Assembly (NCBI GenBank): GCA_002361425.1
Contig: DESW01000003.1
Location: forward strand, 1 to 34,536
Origin: Candidatus Saccharibacteria bacterium UBA3304
GTDB taxonomy: Bacteria > Patescibacteriota > Saccharimonadia > Saccharimonadales > Saccharimonadaceae
DNA: 34,536 nt
Direction: 5' to 3'
In this document: in pieces, positions 32,701-34,536 of the stretch
Position numbering within the stretch: the first letter of the stretch is position 1
Layout: each line of letters begins with the position of its first letter
The notes under the pieces: model-generated
Database searches by the model: none
What the model was told of the DNA's origin: nothing
Seen by the model: only the letters and a program-made list of their open reading frames with translations
Made by a program: the position numbers and the translations under genes

Positions 32701-32785
32701 TTGCAAAAACCGGGCTGGATAATGCCATTACGGCGAAAACAGCCGCTATAACAGATAGGACGATGCTTTTAATACACTTGCCCAT
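29774..32785 (-). CDS. VirB6/TrbL-like polytopic protein with large cytoplasmic domain
   Basis: A 1003-residue protein. The start at 32785 (MGKCIKSIVLSV) is preferred over a GTG at 32806 because the latter lies on the -10 side of the promoter. A signal peptide (~1-30) is followed by an acidic Asp/Thr/Asn-rich stretch, then GSLGWIICPGAGLFG and six or so hydrophobic helices up to ~residue 380, including AILVNLSYIICTIAVDLSNI, LWMLLPILLSGLIAVISAVV and IYLLVMISPLALIAYMLPN followed by KWYKKWYATLAQMLFFYPMF, a layout typical of TrbL/VirB6 channels in this group. The remaining ~620 residues are charged, soluble and helical, likely cytoplasmic. The gene has its own strong promoter and terminator but belongs with the PrgI-VirB4 genes by position. 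VirB6 proteins form part of the inner-membrane channel. Confidence 0.8.
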   Translation of the reverse strand: MGKCIKSIVLSVIAAVFAVMALSSPVFATPNTGNDNTTDTTVVTDEPNDDSTTTNTTDNDDNDGEEEDEESSKASCYDQVGSLGWIICPGAGLFGNVIDGAYDLLTQIIEVNPIPTDNTSPTYVVWEYFKDITNSIFIIFLLVIIFSQITGVGINNYGIKKALPRIVVSAILVNLSYIICTIAVDLSNILGNAFQAFFVNVQNVAIENGTISDVASSTSVAGIVASMLGIGTVGTIAAFAAFGGVSGVLWMLLPILLSGLIAVISAVVTMAARQALIYLLVMISPLALIAYMLPNTEKWYKKWYATLAQMLFFYPMFSILYGASQLAGLVIITSATNWLGVVLGIAVKILPLFLSIPLMRMSNSVLGKVSGFFDRVTSRPMGALGRYSMSQHLAAKGRQQRKANPVMPSTRLAQYLDKRRALRESDIAEAAAMTKMRNEAYVRQKWRNHDGTVSKRGFQHIVNEQDKMRYSTIITNAETDIDEGFKTDGTDRRVRTRDLKKMRAINDRYDNLIVDSAVAESRKRVVTHNNMEHRVDLIQQHVQQQGDAIHQRVLDAFNIDTARYDTLKKRDEDYNAAAAKVRKSGIDSLNDTERAAYNAGPLTGADKEYYISGTQAINYTMADAIASRRKLNNEATSVYYELYDDSPAGTIPGDALTAALENGDANSAKAAIQVMAKRGDHKDIMDIFRDGSENIVQKATDTAAESQKKIRFQKELNDVCLGLKSDNQILWAWAKSNMIRRGKYNHAVADGETPVLDAFIDFDSFINGSVASEAERNRIFNADGDFVDNKAKADYGMINMESILTNVRDGKIFGDADRTMYNYFTKAAAKGQVDAEHYYFTATKHLRASASCGKMDGEQLAAFNNFYTMGFSKDGDNELFEANKGLVYKKLKEYFKDMNASQLTGLKTATLMQFNDAMIALDEGLTNEDVNSGMYGADVAEIMKAENRGTTSVDIDGKEVKVSNLLLNLLTGEINQLNKSSAINSRSGMNIAVRKMLGIKTDN

Positions 32786-32794
32786 AACTCTTTT

Positions 32795-32823
32795 ATTATA
32801 GCACACATAAGCATTTTAGTCAA
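32795..32823 (-). promoter_or_regulatory. Promoter of the VirB6-like gene, near-consensus and leaderless
   Basis: On the minus strand: TTGACT (32818-32823), a 17-nt spacer and TATAAT (32795-32800), which ends 9 nt before the ATG at 32785. This is the clearest promoter of the window and leaves room for only ~2-3 nt of leader. Confidence 0.8.
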
Positions 32824-32859
32824 GTATTATATTGTATTTTTGACAATTTTTCATGCATT

Positions 32860-32888
32860 TTGGTGGTTTTTGGCTTTTAGGGTAAAAT
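32860..32888 (+). promoter_or_regulatory. Promoter of the VirB2-VanY-like gene
   Basis: TTGGTG (32860-32865), a 17-nt spacer and TAAAAT (32883-32888). The leader is about 20 nt and contains AAGG ahead of the ATG at 32915. Confidence 0.5.
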
Positions 32889-32914
32889 AAGAGTATATCG
32901 ATTAAGGTTAAAAG

Positions 32915-34324
32915 ATGAAAAAGAGACTTGTTTTAGCGTTTGTCTTGGGGGCGCTTATAAGTATATGTCATACTACTTCAACTTCTGCTTGGACCAACTG
33001 TGCTGGCGTGCCAAGCAATGATCAGTATGCCTGCGATATGGGTAATATTGAGGGGCTATATAACGATTCGGCTGCTTTGAACGGTACGGGATCGAATTGT
33101 TCGGAGCAAAACGGTTCTGCTCGTAGCGCTTGTGAAAGCGGTGTCGGTAGTAACGTGTATAGTTATTTGAAGTGTAGTTATCTAGCTACGACTAAAGCTA
33201 AGAAGGTATGTAGCTATATTGCTTCCAATGCAGCTGGCGAAATAACAAGCACGGGCTCTGTTTCTACTTCATGGGCCGATGCAAAGAAAAAGGCCGAAGA
33301 TAAATATGCTGGAAATAACAGTGGTACCACTAGCGATGGTAGCGATAGCGGCAGTGACGGTGATGGTGGATCGTCCGGTGGCGACGGTACGGTTGCGGAC
33401 GTAAACTCCGGCTCTTGCGCATCGATTCTAACTGCTTTCTGTTCTGAGGACGGAACGGTAGATCTGGGCGGTCTGCTTGGTATGTTTATTGCTATTCTTA
33501 CCGGAGCAATCGTGTTGGCTGGCACGGTGGGTATTATTATCTGTGGCTTTTTGTGGATGACCGCAAGAGATAATGAAGCGCAGGTGGCTAAGGCGAAAAA
33601 GCGTTTATTAGAGATTGTGGTCGGTATTATTGCTTGGGTGCTCCTTGCCCTACTTGCCAACTTGTTTATTCCTAAGAAATCTACGGACATTGAAGATAAT
33701 ATTGATGGCGATACGGGGATTGCCACAATAAAACCGGTTGAGAAGCCGAAGACATCTTCGCAGCCAAGTAATAACAATAATAACGGCAATAATAATTCGA
33801 CAAATACTGCTACGACGCCGATTAAGCCACTAAATGAAGAATCTTCAAGTATTCCTTGTGCGGAAGGAACGACGGATTTAGGGACGACTAACGAAGCATA
33901 TTCTAACGGCAGCAAAATTACGATTAGGCTATGCTCTGTGCCGACGATTACTTCTACGAGTGCCGAAGACTCGGACAAGCATGCCCATGTTAACTCGCGC
34001 GTTTCGGGTGCCTATTATGCTTTGGGTAAGAAATACCAGGAGACGCATAATGGTTCTTCCCTGAATGTTTCGCAGAGTTTCCGCACGATGGCGAAGCAAC
34101 AGTACTTCTATAACTGTTATATAAATAAGAACTGCAATAATGGTAATTTGGCGGCGAAGCCAGGTTATTCAAATCATCAGCTTGGAACGGCGCTAGACTT
34201 CTCGATGTATGGCAGCGGTTGGGGCAATACTGGCGTGAGCGGATTCTTTAACCAATATCTTAGTACTTATGGCCTGATTCGTGATGTCACTGACGAAGAT
34301 TGGCATGTGAATGCGATCAAGTAA
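32915..34324 (+). CDS. VirB2-like double-TM protein fused to a VanY-type D,D-carboxypeptidase
   Basis: A 469-residue protein. Signal peptide 1-25 is followed by a cysteine-containing domain (~26-110), a Gly/Ser/Asp linker, and a VirB2/pilin-like pair of helices at ~185-213 and ~231-252 separated by a short basic cytoplasmic loop (ARDNEAQVAKAKKR). After an Asn-rich linker comes a VanY/DacC-like domain (~350-469) with SQSFRTMAKQQ, SNHQLGTALDFS (H421 and D428, zinc ligands) and DEDWHV (E461 base, H464 ligand). All catalytic residues are present. Known VanY enzymes remove the terminal D-Ala from peptidoglycan stem peptides. The fusion would place a wall-cutting enzyme on a pilin-like anchor. It is divergent from the VirB6-like gene, and a near-copy follows at 34346. 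Confidence 0.85.
   Translation: MKKRLVLAFVLGALISICHTTSTSAWTNCAGVPSNDQYACDMGNIEGLYNDSAALNGTGSNCSEQNGSARSACESGVGSNVYSYLKCSYLATTKAKKVCSYIASNAAGEITSTGSVSTSWADAKKKAEDKYAGNNSGTTSDGSDSGSDGDGGSSGGDGTVADVNSGSCASILTAFCSEDGTVDLGGLLGMFIAILTGAIVLAGTVGIIICGFLWMTARDNEAQVAKAKKRLLEIVVGIIAWVLLALLANLFIPKKSTDIEDNIDGDTGIATIKPVEKPKTSSQPSNNNNNGNNNSTNTATTPIKPLNEESSSIPCAEGTTDLGTTNEAYSNGSKITIRLCSVPTITSTSAEDSDKHAHVNSRVSGAYYALGKKYQETHNGSSLNVSQSFRTMAKQQYFYNCYINKNCNNGNLAAKPGYSNHQLGTALDFSMYGSGWGNTGVSGFFNQYLSTYGLIRDVTDEDWHVNAIK
32987..33099 (+). repeat. Direct repeat shared by the two tandem genes (copy A)
   Basis: This 113-bp segment is repeated at 34424-34536 with 8 mismatches by eye (~93% identity), spaced 1437 bp. The region upstream (signal peptide and promoter) has diverged strongly. 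The repeat reaches the window edge and may be longer. Confidence 0.85.
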
Positions 34325-34330
34325 TAATGG

Positions 34331-34336
34331 TATAAT
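34331..34336 (+). promoter_or_regulatory. -10 element of the second copy
   Basis: TATAAT, 9 nt before the ATG at 34346, predicting an almost leaderless message. The -35 region is weak and lies in the end of the preceding gene. Confidence 0.45.
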
Positions 34337-34345
34337 AATGGAAGA

Positions 34346-34536
34346 ATGATGAAGAAAAAAATATTAATTTGTGCCGGATTGGCGATAATATCTACTATTT
34401 GCTTTAGCAATAATACGACTTATGCTTGGAACAACTGTGCTAGCGTGCCAAGCAATGACCAGTATGCCTGCGATATGGGTAATATTGAGGGATTATATAA
34501 TGATACGGCTACTTTGAACGGTACGGGATCGAATTG
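34346..34536 (+). CDS. Second VirB2-VanY-like copy (partial, runs off the window)
   Basis: Only 63 codons are in the window: a signal peptide beginning MMKKKILICAGLAIISTICF and then a mature start WNNCASVPSNDQYACDMGN that differs from the first copy (WTNCAGVPSNDQYACDMGN) at few positions. An in-frame ATG at 34349 is also possible. Gap to the first copy is 21 nt. The C-terminal part, including any VanY domain, cannot be judged. Confidence 0.8.
   Translation, partial: MMKKKILICAGLAIISTICFSNNTTYAWNNCASVPSNDQYACDMGNIEGLYNDTATLNGTGSN
34424..34536 (+). repeat. Direct repeat shared by the two tandem genes (copy B)
   Basis: See the segment at 32987-33099. This copy is cut by the window end, so the full length of the duplication is not visible. 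Confidence 0.85.

Noticed and set aside
1..34536. CRISPR array, insertion sequence or prophage
   Set aside because: No regularly spaced repeats, no transposase or integrase gene and no terminal inverted repeats with target duplications were seen. The lysozyme-like domain alone does not indicate a phage.

Overview
The window looks like the replication-origin neighbourhood of a member of the Patescibacteria (Candidate Phyla Radiation), most probably Candidatus Saccharibacteria (TM7). The grounds are the classic rpmH-rnpA-yidC-jag / dnaA-dnaN-recF arrangement, a compact gene layout with 1-29 nt overlaps, small streamlined house-keeping proteins, and a large PrgI / TraC-like / VirB4 / VirB6-like export locus of the kind described in Saccharibacteria. 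UGA is used as a stop (for example in the 23220..26003 gene), so the recoded code of Gracilibacteria/Absconditabacteria is not in use. The assignment to TM7 is inference from gene content; no rRNA or phylogeny is available here.

Layout. 1-2842 (minus): a large multi-pass membrane protein cut by the window edge, paralogous to a protein in the secretion operon. 2931-5790 (plus): a small membrane-anchored protein and a secreted lytic-transglycosylase-like protein with six ricin-type lectin repeats. 5839-8498: surface-polysaccharide genes (EpsG-like polymerase; galE and a Wzz-like chain-length protein on the other strand). 8562-8637: tRNA-Pro(UGG). 8699-10858: a DHH-phosphoesterase-like protein that has lost its metal motifs and carries a very long P/E/A-rich tail. 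11013-11420: ribosomal protein S20 with a histone-like tail. 11466-14253: CYTH-fold protein, RNase HI and an LCP cell-wall ligase. 14429-16481 (minus): rpmH, rnpA, yidC, jag. 16482-18347: dnaA with DnaA boxes on both sides, and in the dnaA-dnaN gap a candidate oriC with 10-bp tandem repeats and a DnaA-trio-like array. 18348-20476: dnaN, recF. 20460-32785 (minus): a seven-gene export locus: VirB6-like, PrgI, TraC-like, VirB4, a 927-aa multi-pass protein, a three-domain cell-wall hydrolase and a PEGA-like membrane protein. 32915-34536 (plus): tandem copies of a VirB2-like double-TM protein; the complete copy is fused to a VanY-type carboxypeptidase.

How it fits together. The right half reads as one envelope-crossing machine: a motor (VirB4 plus a separate TraC-like N-terminal module), membrane platform (PrgI, VirB6-like, 927-aa protein), pilin-like subunits, and peptidoglycan-cutting enzymes carried inside the operon or fused to the subunits. 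For an epibiont living on a Gram-positive host, cell-wall-cutting domains on such a machine could serve its own assembly or attack on the host wall; the sequence cannot distinguish these. No VirD4 coupling protein or VirB11 ATPase is present in the window.

Regulation. A repeated pattern is a -10 hexamer ending only 6-12 nt before the ATG for the first gene of a transcription unit, which predicts leaderless mRNAs, while internal genes use good Shine-Dalgarno sequences or stop-start overlaps. All distances and identities were counted by eye.
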